Source: Candidatus Caenarcanales bacterium (GTDB taxonomy: Bacteria > Cyanobacteriota > Vampirovibrionia > LMEP-6097). Taken from it: a stretch of DNA of 34,253 nt. The stretch covers positions 1 to 34,253 of the forward strand of contig JAJTHA010000046.1 of assembly GCA_021299565.1 (NCBI GenBank). Direction: 5' to 3'. A model generated the notes under the pieces. That model did no database searches and had not been told where the DNA came from. It worked only from the letters and a program-made list of their open reading frames with translations. How positions within the stretch are numbered: the stretch's first letter is position 1; each line of letters begins with the position of its first letter. The translations under genes were made by a program, and so were the position numbers. Below are positions 1-5,900 of this stretch, in pieces.

Positions 1-1
1 G

Positions 2-943
2 GCAGTTTTGAGATCGGTATTGAATAATAAATCCACTATTGTGTTTTTAGGTGATGCAAAAGCAAATAAAAAATCACGAGCGAGATGGGTCTCAAAAGTA
101 GTTAATATGCCTTATTTGGCTGATTTGCCTAGACCAATCACTGCTGGTACTAAAGAAACTTTTGAGTGGATTCAAAACAGTGAGATATTTTCTAAAAATT
201 TTCGTCAAGAAAAAGATTCAATTATTGAGATTATTAAAAACTCAGATGGAAGTTTTAATTTAAAAGATTCCCAAAATAACTCATACACATCAAGATATGT
301 AATTTTGGCTACTGGTATCATGGATGTACAACCAGCGATACAAGGTTCTATAAGACCGGTTTTGCCTTACGCTAATAATGGTCATATAGACTATTGTATG
401 CGCTGTGATGGGCACAATGCAATCGGAAAAATCACTGCAGCTATCGGTCACAATATGACTGCAGCAAAAGTCGCAATAATCTTACATGAGCGTTATAATC
501 CGCCTGCAATGAAAATTTTCACCAATGGTCAAGAATTAAATTGTGACGATGAGTCTAAGTCATTGATTGATTTATATAGAATTAAAGTAATCAAATCCCC
601 GATTGTTTCAATAAAAGGTGACCCAAAAACCAAAATGGAAGCTTTTGAATTGGAAGATGGAACTATAGAGCCTGTAGAAATGGCTTTCCCAATGTTAGGT
701 CAAATCGCATATAACGAACTGGCTTTGCAGTTAGGAGCTACCGTTACTGAAAAAGGCAATGTTGTATGTAACGAAAAAGGTGAATCTTCTATCCCTGGAT
801 TTTATGTGGCAGGAGATTTAAGAGATACTGGTAAGTATCAAATCTATACTGCTTGGGATCAAGCGGTTGATTCTGCTGATGATATAGATATGAAGATTAG
901 ACTTCAAAAACGCCAGCAACTTTTGGTTAATTCTTTAAACTAA
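2..943 (+). CDS. Thioredoxin-reductase-like FAD/NAD(P) oxidoreductase (5' end cut by window)
   Basis: The reading frame is open from the first bases, so the N-terminal FAD-binding Gly motif lies outside the window; the TTG at 8 is probably not the start. The visible part follows the low-molecular-weight thioredoxin reductase plan. It has an ATG-type FAD motif (VILATGIMDV), a CxxC pair in YCMRCDGH (codons at 395 and 404) where TrxR has CATCDG, and a C-terminal FAD motif (FYVAGDLRD) followed by a TrxR-like TAWDQAVDSA stretch. The usual NADPH GxGxxA motif after CxxC is replaced by AAIGHNMTAAK, so NADPH binding may be altered. The family passes electrons from NAD(P)H through FAD to a disulfide; the true substrate here is unknown. 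The last 17 bases overlap the convergent cupin-FAD gene. Confidence 0.85.
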   Translation, partial: AVLRSVLNNKSTIVFLGDAKANKKSRARWVSKVVNMPYLADLPRPITAGTKETFEWIQNSEIFSKNFRQEKDSIIEIIKNSDGSFNLKDSQNNSYTSRYVILATGIMDVQPAIQGSIRPVLPYANNGHIDYCMRCDGHNAIGKITAAIGHNMTAAKVAIILHERYNPPAMKIFTNGQELNCDDESKSLIDLYRIKVIKSPIVSIKGDPKTKMEAFELEDGTIEPVEMAFPMLGQIAYNELALQLGATVTEKGNVVCNEKGESSIPGFYVAGDLRDTGKYQIYTAWDQAVDSADDIDMKIRLQKRQQLLVNSLN

Positions 944-2792
944 CGTTTTGTTGAATTAAAGATTGTGCAAGGTTTTTTGCTTGCACTCTTATTTCTGGGA
1001 CTGCAGTGCTCTCCCACAATTTTCCTTTTAGAGGAGGACCTAATGTATAAAGTATGTTGGAAATATTTCCATCATCATCAATTAATGCTCCAGAGTCATC
1101 TGCATCTAGCCCTAAAGACATAAAATCAGGCCTAATCAATTTTTGTTTTAAAAGACTTGTTATTAAAGGATCTTGAATTTGACAGAAATCTTGTTCAGAG
1201 CCAGTGCAGTTTATAACCTTGCCAACGATTAAAGATTCAATTTTTTTGGTATTTTTATTTAAAAATTTAACCTCTACTTTGTGATTGTCGATTTGTTTAA
1301 ATTCTTTTATGCGTCCTGCAAAAGCTTGAAGCTGAGAGCAATTGATCATTGCATGAATAACTAAGCTTGCTTTTTCTGGGATACGATGTCTATGAGTATC
1401 CCAATAAGGTCTTAAAAATTTGAAAAATCTTTTTTTATCTTTTTCACTAAGTAATTTCCATAATTCTTGTGTGTGTGGTCTTAAACCATCAATATAGGCT
1501 CTCCAATCCCCACCGATTTTCTCAAGAATTTTGATTTGTTTTCTGATTTGAGAAAATAATTCCCTTAAACCAGAAGCTTTAAATAAAAGATCTTTATCCA
1601 CTTGAATCACTCCAGCGTTGATATGGTGTTGTTGAGGTATCAGTCCGTGTCTTGAAATAGTATAGATTTTGCCAGTATGCTTTTTGGAATTCAATTCTAT
1701 AGCTTTGTCTATCATGGTAAGCCCAGTACCAATTAGAAGAATATCTGAGTCTGGAGAAACATTAGCAAGTGCTTTTGGAGACCACGGATCTCTTGCATAT
1801 AATTCACTTTCATAAAATGAATTGGAATCGGTTTTAATGTCTCTGGGTGGATAGTTGCCAACAGCCAGTACTACCTGATCGGCTTCAATTTTACTGCCAC
1901 TTTCAAGCTCGATGATAGCTTTTTCTTTTGATTTATTGATAGTAATATCAATTGCTTCATCGTTGAATCTTTTGAAACTAATGCTGTTAACTTTATTCTG
2001 ATCTGCTTCATGTAAAACAGCCTCCAAATACTCTCCATAAAGCATTCTTGGGACAAAACTACTTCCTTGAATGCTTGAATCTCTTTTTTGAGCCCAAAGC
2101 AAAAAGTGTTCTGGATGATCTGGAAATGCACTCATCTTTGCAGCTGGAACATTTAAATAGTGCATAGGACTATTCGTTGAATAGGCAAAGCCTCTTGCGA
2201 ATTTGGATTTGCGTTCGATCATGATTATTTGTAATTCGCGATTTTCTGGATTACTCATTAAATGGGTTGCAACAAGGCTTCCACTAAATCCTCCGCCGAT
2301 AATTACAATATTGCGTTTTTTTCTAACTTCTCTGCCAAATACTGACATGCAGCCAACAGGGTCAGAACCAATCAAGTAGCTGATTACATTCTCGTCTAGT
2401 TTTATGGTCTGCATCAGTGTTTCGTTGTTGTAACCCAAGCTTTTAAATTCTTCTTCAGCACTTAATGGTGGTGAATAAATATGAAGAGTTACAAGATTTT
2501 TTGATGATTTATTATGCGCTTCATGTTTTACTCCAACAGGAATATGTTCAATATCACCTTGCCCTAGAGTGCTTATTTCTTTGGTGCCATTTGCATAGTA
2601 AGTAGTACAATCCATCTCTCCTTCTAGGACAAATGTTGTTGCATCTGATTTACCATGATCATGAATCTCTGTGCCTTGACCAGGTAGCCAGCACATTAAA
2701 ATTATCTCGGTATTATTTGTTTTAAAAACCAAGTGACGTGCGTAATTGCTTTCTAAAAACTCTTTGAGCGAATCTATATTGATAGTACCCAT
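927..2792 (-). CDS. Fusion of cysteine-dioxygenase-like cupin and FAD/NAD(P)-binding oxidoreductase
   Basis: This 621-residue protein has two parts. Residues 1 to about 115 form a cupin like cysteine dioxygenase: WLPGQGTEIHDHG gives His44 and His46, and VGVKHEAHN gives His90 as the likely third iron ligand. From about residue 160 there is a Rossmann FAD domain (VIIGGGFSGSL, residues 163-173), then FARGFAYST and HYLNVPAAKMS typical of the NAD_binding_9 (YdhS/HpnW-like) family, and a second dinucleotide motif (DILLIGTGLTMID). Cysteine dioxygenases oxidise cysteine or related thiols with O2; the flavin part could supply or remove electrons, but that is inference. The ATG at 2792 fits a TATAAT ending 6 bases upstream. 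The gene is divergent from the nitroreductase across 35 bases and overlaps the TrxR-like gene at its 3' end. Confidence 0.85.
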   Translation of the reverse strand: MGTINIDSLKEFLESNYARHLVFKTNNTEIILMCWLPGQGTEIHDHGKSDATTFVLEGEMDCTTYYANGTKEISTLGQGDIEHIPVGVKHEAHNKSSKNLVTLHIYSPPLSAEEEFKSLGYNNETLMQTIKLDENVISYLIGSDPVGCMSVFGREVRKKRNIVIIGGGFSGSLVATHLMSNPENRELQIIMIERKSKFARGFAYSTNSPMHYLNVPAAKMSAFPDHPEHFLLWAQKRDSSIQGSSFVPRMLYGEYLEAVLHEADQNKVNSISFKRFNDEAIDITINKSKEKAIIELESGSKIEADQVVLAVGNYPPRDIKTDSNSFYESELYARDPWSPKALANVSPDSDILLIGTGLTMIDKAIELNSKKHTGKIYTISRHGLIPQQHHINAGVIQVDKDLLFKASGLRELFSQIRKQIKILEKIGGDWRAYIDGLRPHTQELWKLLSEKDKKRFFKFLRPYWDTHRHRIPEKASLVIHAMINCSQLQAFAGRIKEFKQIDNHKVEVKFLNKNTKKIESLIVGKVINCTGSEQDFCQIQDPLITSLLKQKLIRPDFMSLGLDADDSGALIDDDGNISNILYTLGPPLKGKLWESTAVPEIRVQAKNLAQSLIQQNVSLKN

Positions 2793-2798
2793 ATAGTT

Positions 2799-2804
2799 AT
2801 TATA
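2799..2804 (-). promoter_or_regulatory. -10 element of the cupin-FAD gene
   Basis: Perfect TATAAT on the minus strand, 6 bases before the ATG at 2792. Transcription starting about 7 bases downstream would begin at the start codon. It is back to back with the nitroreductase -10 element in the same 35-base gap. Confidence 0.6.
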
Positions 2805-2810
2805 GCTTTT

Positions 2811-2819
2811 TGTTATACT
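2811..2819 (+). promoter_or_regulatory. Extended -10 element of the nitroreductase gene
   Basis: TGtTATACT (TG, one base, hexamer) ends 8 bases before the ATG at 2828. It sits inside the longer open frame that could begin with TTG at 2810, which argues that 2828 is the real start and that the mRNA is leaderless or nearly so. Confidence 0.6.
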
Positions 2820-2827
2820 TATTGAAG

Positions 2828-3430
2828 ATGCAAACTCTAGAAACCGTCAAAGCCAGAAGATCAATTAAACACTATGATCCTGATCATAAGATGTCTGAAA
2901 AAGAAATTAGCGATTTGATTTCAGCTGCGATTCTTTCGCCGACTTCTTTTAATATACAAAATTGGCGTTTCGTTGTGGTTACTGATAAAGCACTTAGAGA
3001 AGATATGAAAGCTGCAGCTTGGGGACAAGCTCAAGTAACTGACGCTTCAATAGTTATTTTATTATGCGCCGACTTGAAAGCATGGGCAAAAGAACCTAGC
3101 CGCTATTGGCGCAATGCCCCACAGCAAGCACAAGATACTATGGTGCCTATGATAGGGAAATTTTATGAAAACAATGATCAGCTGCAAAGAGATGAAGCGA
3201 TGAGATCAGTTGGCATGGCTGCTCAAACTATAATGCTTGCTGCTAAAGCAATGGAATATGACACTTGTCCCATGATAGGTTTTGATCCTGCTCAAGTTGC
3301 TCAGTTAATTAATTTACCTCAAGATCATGTGATAGGCATGATGATTACTGTTGGTAAGGCTACTAAGCCAGCTAGGGATAGAGCCGGTCAACTTGATTTA
3401 TCAGAAGTGTTGATTAGAGATAGGTTTTAA
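2828..3430 (+). CDS. Nitroreductase family protein (FMN-dependent NAD(P)H oxidoreductase)
   Basis: The protein is about 200 residues, normal for the family. The N-terminal ARRSIKHYDPD matches the RRSxRxF phosphate-binding motif, followed by SPTSFNIQNWRFVVV, the FMN-contacting SPxxxNxQPW segment. Later comes MAAQTIMLAAKAMEYDTCPMIGFDP, the usual region before the IGY-type C-terminal half. Members reduce nitro compounds, quinones or flavins with NAD(P)H as homodimers; the physiological substrate cannot be read here. I chose the ATG at 2828 rather than the upstream TTG at 2810 because an extended -10 element occupies 2811-2819 and the family motif begins immediately after. The stop codon overlaps that of the RelE-like gene by 4 bases (TTAA). 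Confidence 0.9.
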   Translation: MQTLETVKARRSIKHYDPDHKMSEKEISDLISAAILSPTSFNIQNWRFVVVTDKALREDMKAAAWGQAQVTDASIVILLCADLKAWAKEPSRYWRNAPQQAQDTMVPMIGKFYENNDQLQRDEAMRSVGMAAQTIMLAAKAMEYDTCPMIGFDPAQVAQLINLPQDHVIGMMITVGKATKPARDRAGQLDLSEVLIRDRF

Positions 3431-3716
3431 TCGTAAACTCTATCAAATCCTGAATGTCCACCTATATCAACCAATAAAATTGTGATTTTTTTATCATCAC
3501 TAATTAACCAGATGATTCTAATATCTCCAGTTACTGACGAACTGAATACTTCGCCGTGTACTTTAGTGGTCACCTTGTGAGTTTTCAATATTGGATTTTT
3601 AGGATTTTCAGCTAGATTTGTAATCGTTTTAGAAATCTTATTTTTCAAGCTTTGATTTTTTGAAATAAGCTTTCTATATTTCCGCTGAAAGTTTTTGTGA
3701 TTTCTATTTCATACAT
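3427..3716 (-). pseudogene. RelE/ParE-like toxin, frameshifted near residue 10
   Basis: The C-terminal frame (73 residues from a TTG at 3648) has RelE/ParE features: HKVTTKVHG, DIRIIWLISDDKKITILLVDIGGHSGFDRVY. Upstream on the same strand an ATG at 3716 opens MYEIEITKTF, a typical RelE-type N-terminus, but that frame reaches a stop after about 23 codons. Moving to the downstream frame at 3687 gives QRKYRKLISKNQSLKNKI, which reads straight into the longer frame. One base is therefore missing around 3687-3690, next to short A/T runs. The ATG lies 6 bases after the antitoxin stop, as in an operon. The toxin is either inactivated or the base is a sequencing error; the intact 73-residue remnant lacks the first strand and helix of the fold. 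Confidence 0.75.
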
Positions 3717-3722
3717 AAAAGA

Positions 3723-4010
3723 TTAGTCATTCATGAGCTGATCATGTATATTTTTTGATAAATTGATTTTTTTGGTTTTCCCAGATTTTTGTTCCAAAAT
3801 TGATTCCGCTAGCAGTAAATCCAGGTTTGATAGCTTTTCTTGTGGCTCAGGATTATTGAAAGAGATGACTAGATTACCATTTGCAAAATTCGTAAGTAGT
3901 AATCGAGCTATATCGGTAATCGAGCCAAAACCCAATTCCGAGGCTTTTTTCTTGAGTTTATTGTTTAAATCTTGAGCTATTGGGATTTGTAGTTTGAATT
4001 GGTAAGCCAT
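3723..4010 (-). CDS. RelB/DinJ-like antitoxin
   Basis: A 95-residue protein beginning MAYQFKLQIPIAQDLNNKLKKKASELGFGSITDIARLLL-like. This matches the RelB/DinJ ribbon-helix-helix pattern: a short strand, a helix with KKKASELGF, then S..DIARLLLTNFA. The charged C-terminal half (about residues 60-95) would wrap the toxin. It is followed after 6 bases by the RelE-like reading frame. A palindromic operator covers its promoter, as expected for an autoregulated type II toxin-antitoxin operon. The family assignment rests on the N-terminal pattern and the gene context; sequence similarity to characterised RelB is low by eye. Confidence 0.7.
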   Translation of the reverse strand: MAYQFKLQIPIAQDLNNKLKKKASELGFGSITDIARLLLTNFANGNLVISFNNPEPQEKLSNLDLLLAESILEQKSGKTKKINLSKNIHDQLMND

Positions 4011-4037
4011 ACCATTATTATACCAATAAAATGGTAT
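4009..4037 (-). promoter_or_regulatory. Operator and -10 element of the toxin-antitoxin operon
   Basis: Three half-sites are visible on the + strand: ATACCA at 4009-4014, ATACCA at 4020-4025 and TGGTAT at 4032-4037. The last two form a perfect palindrome with a 6-base spacer. The first repeats one helical turn away and touches the antitoxin start codon. A minus-strand TATAAT (4017-4022) lies inside the array and ends 6 bases before the ATG at 4010. A RelB-type antitoxin bound here would block its own promoter. Confidence 0.65.
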
Positions 4038-4051
4038 TTTTTACCTCTTAT

Positions 4052-4804
4052 CTACCAATCTCCGCCGGCACCGCCGCCGCCAGACATTCCTCCGCCAAAT
4101 CCTCCACCGAATGATCCACCGGAGCCTCCCCCAAAGCCGCCTAAAAAGATAGGGAAAAAATCAACACTATTATTGCCGATAGTTTGAGCTCTATTTTTTG
4201 GAGTGAAGAATTCCATAATCACCAATAAAATAATGACTCCGAAAACAATCATCACCCAAGTTATTTTGTGATCTTGATTTGTGGCTAGTTTCTTTTGAAA
4301 ATATTCTTGAGAACTTAACTCGATGATTTTGTTAGTTGCTTGATCCAGTCCTTGATAATAACTTCCCGATTTAAAAAAAGGCGTAATGATATGAGAAATA
4401 ATTTTTTTACAAGTTATATCCGGCAAAACACTTTCTAAACCATAGCCAGTGCTGATATAGACTTTTCGCCCGCCATCATCATTGCTAGTAGGTTTGACCA
4501 AAACCAAAACCCCATTATTATTTTTTTTGGAGCCAATGCCCCAAGCATTAAACAATTCAGTCGCATATTGATTGACCTCTTTACCCTCAAAGTCATCTAC
4601 GACGACTATGGCAATTTCATTAGAGCTATTAATTGCATAGTCAGCCAATTTGCTTTCAATACTTTTTGCTTCGCTTTGATTTAGAAAATCTGGAAACTCT
4701 TTGGACAAATTGGTATAAAGGCTATTTGACTTTGGTGGCAGCGCTAAAGCAACAGCACCGACTATTAATAGAGCAAAGCAAATAAAGAATCTAGTTGTTT
4801 TCAA
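4052..4804 (-). CDS. TPM-domain membrane protein with Gly-rich tail (YgcG-like)
   Basis: The 250-residue protein begins with a signal peptide or anchor (FFICFALLIVGAVALALP, about residues 6-23). The TPM (PF04536) domain follows: QSEAKSIESKLADYA, then NEIAIVVVDDFEGKEVNQYATELFNAWGIG, NNNGVLVLV and RKVYISTGYGLE. A second membrane segment (WVMIVFGVIILLVIMEFF) lies at about residues 183-200, and the tail is Gly-rich (GGFGGGSGGS type) ending GGDW. Proteins of this kind are usually paired with LemA; roles in envelope maintenance or photosystem II repair are known for some homologues, but the function here is open. The start is TTG, with a GAGG motif 6 bases upstream inside the preceding gene, which it overlaps by 14 bases. 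Confidence 0.85.
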   Translation of the reverse strand: MKTTRFFICFALLIVGAVALALPPKSNSLYTNLSKEFPDFLNQSEAKSIESKLADYAINSSNEIAIVVVDDFEGKEVNQYATELFNAWGIGSKKNNNGVLVLVKPTSNDDGGRKVYISTGYGLESVLPDITCKKIISHIITPFFKSGSYYQGLDQATNKIIELSSQEYFQKKLATNQDHKITWVMIVFGVIILLVIMEFFTPKNRAQTIGNNSVDFFPIFLGGFGGGSGGSFGGGFGGGMSGGGGAGGDW

Positions 4805-5228
4805 TGCTTACCTCGTTTGATAGCTCATTACTGTCATTAGATTGTCTAGGGAAATATAAAGTAAGTTTTTCGGCGACTTTATTAATGGCTTGATTAATAC
4901 CTTCTTTGAATTGACTTTGAGAAAAATAACTTTTTAAGAGATCTTTTTCTTCTTGCCAAAACTGGTCGCCAAGCTTTTCATGAATTCCTTGATCTCCAAA
5001 AATTGCAAATTTTTTGTCTTGATGAGCGATGTAGAGCAAGACTCCATTTCTATCTTTGGTTTTGTTCATTTTTAAATTAGTAAAAACTTCCTTGGCTCTG
5101 GTTAAAGGCTCTTTGGCACATTTATTCTCAATATGCACTCTGATTTCTGCTGAACTATTTAGTTCAGCCAAAGAAATACAAGAGCTAATTTCATGAAGCT
5201 CCTCTTTACTTAAAAAATCTTTACTCAT
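4791..5228 (-). CDS. Soluble TPM-domain protein
   Basis: A 145-residue protein with one TPM domain and no signal peptide or membrane segment. LSKEELHEISSCISLAELNSSAEIRVHIENKC opens the domain, NRNGVLLYIAHQDKKFAIFGDQGIHEKLG is the core strand-turn motif, and ESYF..FKEGINQAINKVAEKL-like helices close it. It starts 1 base after the lemA stop codon and runs 14 bases into the next TPM gene, so the three are clearly one operon. LemA with one secreted-type and one cytoplasmic-type TPM protein is a common arrangement. No Shine-Dalgarno motif is visible, so it is probably translationally coupled to lemA. Confidence 0.85.
   Translation of the reverse strand: MSKDFLSKEELHEISSCISLAELNSSAEIRVHIENKCAKEPLTRAKEVFTNLKMNKTKDRNGVLLYIAHQDKKFAIFGDQGIHEKLGDQFWQEEKDLLKSYFSQSQFKEGINQAINKVAEKLTLYFPRQSNDSNELSNEVSIENN
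4811..4814 (-). promoter_or_regulatory. Shine-Dalgarno motif (GAGG) for the Gly-rich TPM gene
   Basis: On the minus strand GAGG lies 6 bases before the TTG start at 4804, inside the upstream TPM gene. It supports TTG as the start of this operon-internal gene. Confidence 0.5.
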
Positions 5229-5229
5229 A

Positions 5230-5820
5230 TTAAAATTTTACTTCTGGTGCTTTTGCTGCAGCCGGTTCAGCCTCAAAGTACGCTTTTGCCTTGAAACCAA
5301 ATAGGTTGGCTAATATGTTTTGTGGAAAAGCTTTTGCATAGCTATTGTAATCTTTGACAGACTCATTAAAAGTTCTTCTTTCATTGGTGATGCGGTTCTC
5401 TGTGCCTTCTAGTTGAGTTTGCAAGTTCAAGAAATTCTCATTAGCTTTGAGATCAGGATATTTTTCTGCAACTACCATTAATCTTGATAAAGCACTATTT
5501 ATACCACCTTGAGCTTGCTCGAATTTGGCAAGAGCTTCTGGTGAGATATTACTAGGATCAATAGTTGTTTGAGTAGCTTTTGATCTCGCTTCAATTACTG
5601 CTGTTAACGTTTCTTCTTCATGTTTGGCATAACCTTTTACTGTTTCAACAAGATTTGGAATTAAATCCAATCTTCTTTGATATACGTTAGAAACCTGTCC
5701 CCAAGAACTAGCTACGCCCTCGCCCTTAGAGACCAAAGTATTGTAAGTTCCGCCTAGATACATAAATGCTAGAACTATTACACCAACTACAATTGCCCAT
5801 GTGGGGATTTTGTTTTTCAT
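5230..5820 (-). CDS. lemA: LemA family protein
   Basis: The 196-residue protein starts MKNKIPTWAIVVGVIVLAFMYLGG, a single N-terminal membrane anchor. NTLVSKGEGVASSWGQVSNVYQRRLDLIPNLVETVKGYAKHEEETL follows, the LemA signature in which VxxxWxxVxxxxQRRxDLIPNL is highly conserved. FNESVKDYNSYAKAFPQNILANLFGF is the typical C-terminal helix. LemA proteins form membrane-anchored helical bundles; their molecular role is uncertain. I chose the ATG at 5820, not the upstream ATG at 5853, because the upstream stretch contains the extended -10 element and the terminator of the preceding gene and would spoil the membrane anchor. It is the first gene of a lemA-TPM-TPM operon. Confidence 0.9.
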   Translation of the reverse strand: MKNKIPTWAIVVGVIVLAFMYLGGTYNTLVSKGEGVASSWGQVSNVYQRRLDLIPNLVETVKGYAKHEEETLTAVIEARSKATQTTIDPSNISPEALAKFEQAQGGINSALSRLMVVAEKYPDLKANENFLNLQTQLEGTENRITNERRTFNESVKDYNSYAKAFPQNILANLFGFKAKAYFEAEPAAAKAPEVKF

Positions 5821-5827
5821 GTAGACT

Positions 5828-5836
5828 ATTTTATCA
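5828..5836 (-). promoter_or_regulatory. Extended -10 element of lemA
   Basis: Minus-strand TGaTAAAAT ends 7 bases before the ATG at 5820. It directly follows the terminator hairpin of the upstream chemoreceptor gene. It predicts an mRNA that starts at or within 1-2 bases of the start codon. Confidence 0.6.
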
Positions 5837-5872
5837 CAAAAGCAAATCACCACCTAATATAGGTGGTGATTT
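5833..5872 (-). terminator. Intrinsic terminator of the chemoreceptor gene
   Basis: A perfect 13-bp stem (5844-5856 with 5860-5872; AAATCACCACCTA arm, 3-base loop) is followed on the minus strand by a T-rich run (TTTGCTTTTGTG). It lies about 30 bases after the stop of the chemoreceptor gene and just before the lemA promoter. It is the clearest intrinsic terminator in the window. Confidence 0.8.
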
Positions 5873-5900
5873 AGTTTTCTTATAGCAGCAATTAGTTGTT

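Noticed and set aside
3999..4187. Proline-rich 62-residue open frame on the + strand
   Set aside because: It is the antisense of the Gly-rich tail of the TPM protein; Gly codons read in reverse give Pro. It has no start signal.
5821..5853. Upstream ATG at 5853 as the lemA start
   Set aside because: The added residues (MVICFCDKIVY) are coded across the promoter and run up to the terminator stem, while the ATG at 5820 gives a normal LemA anchor.
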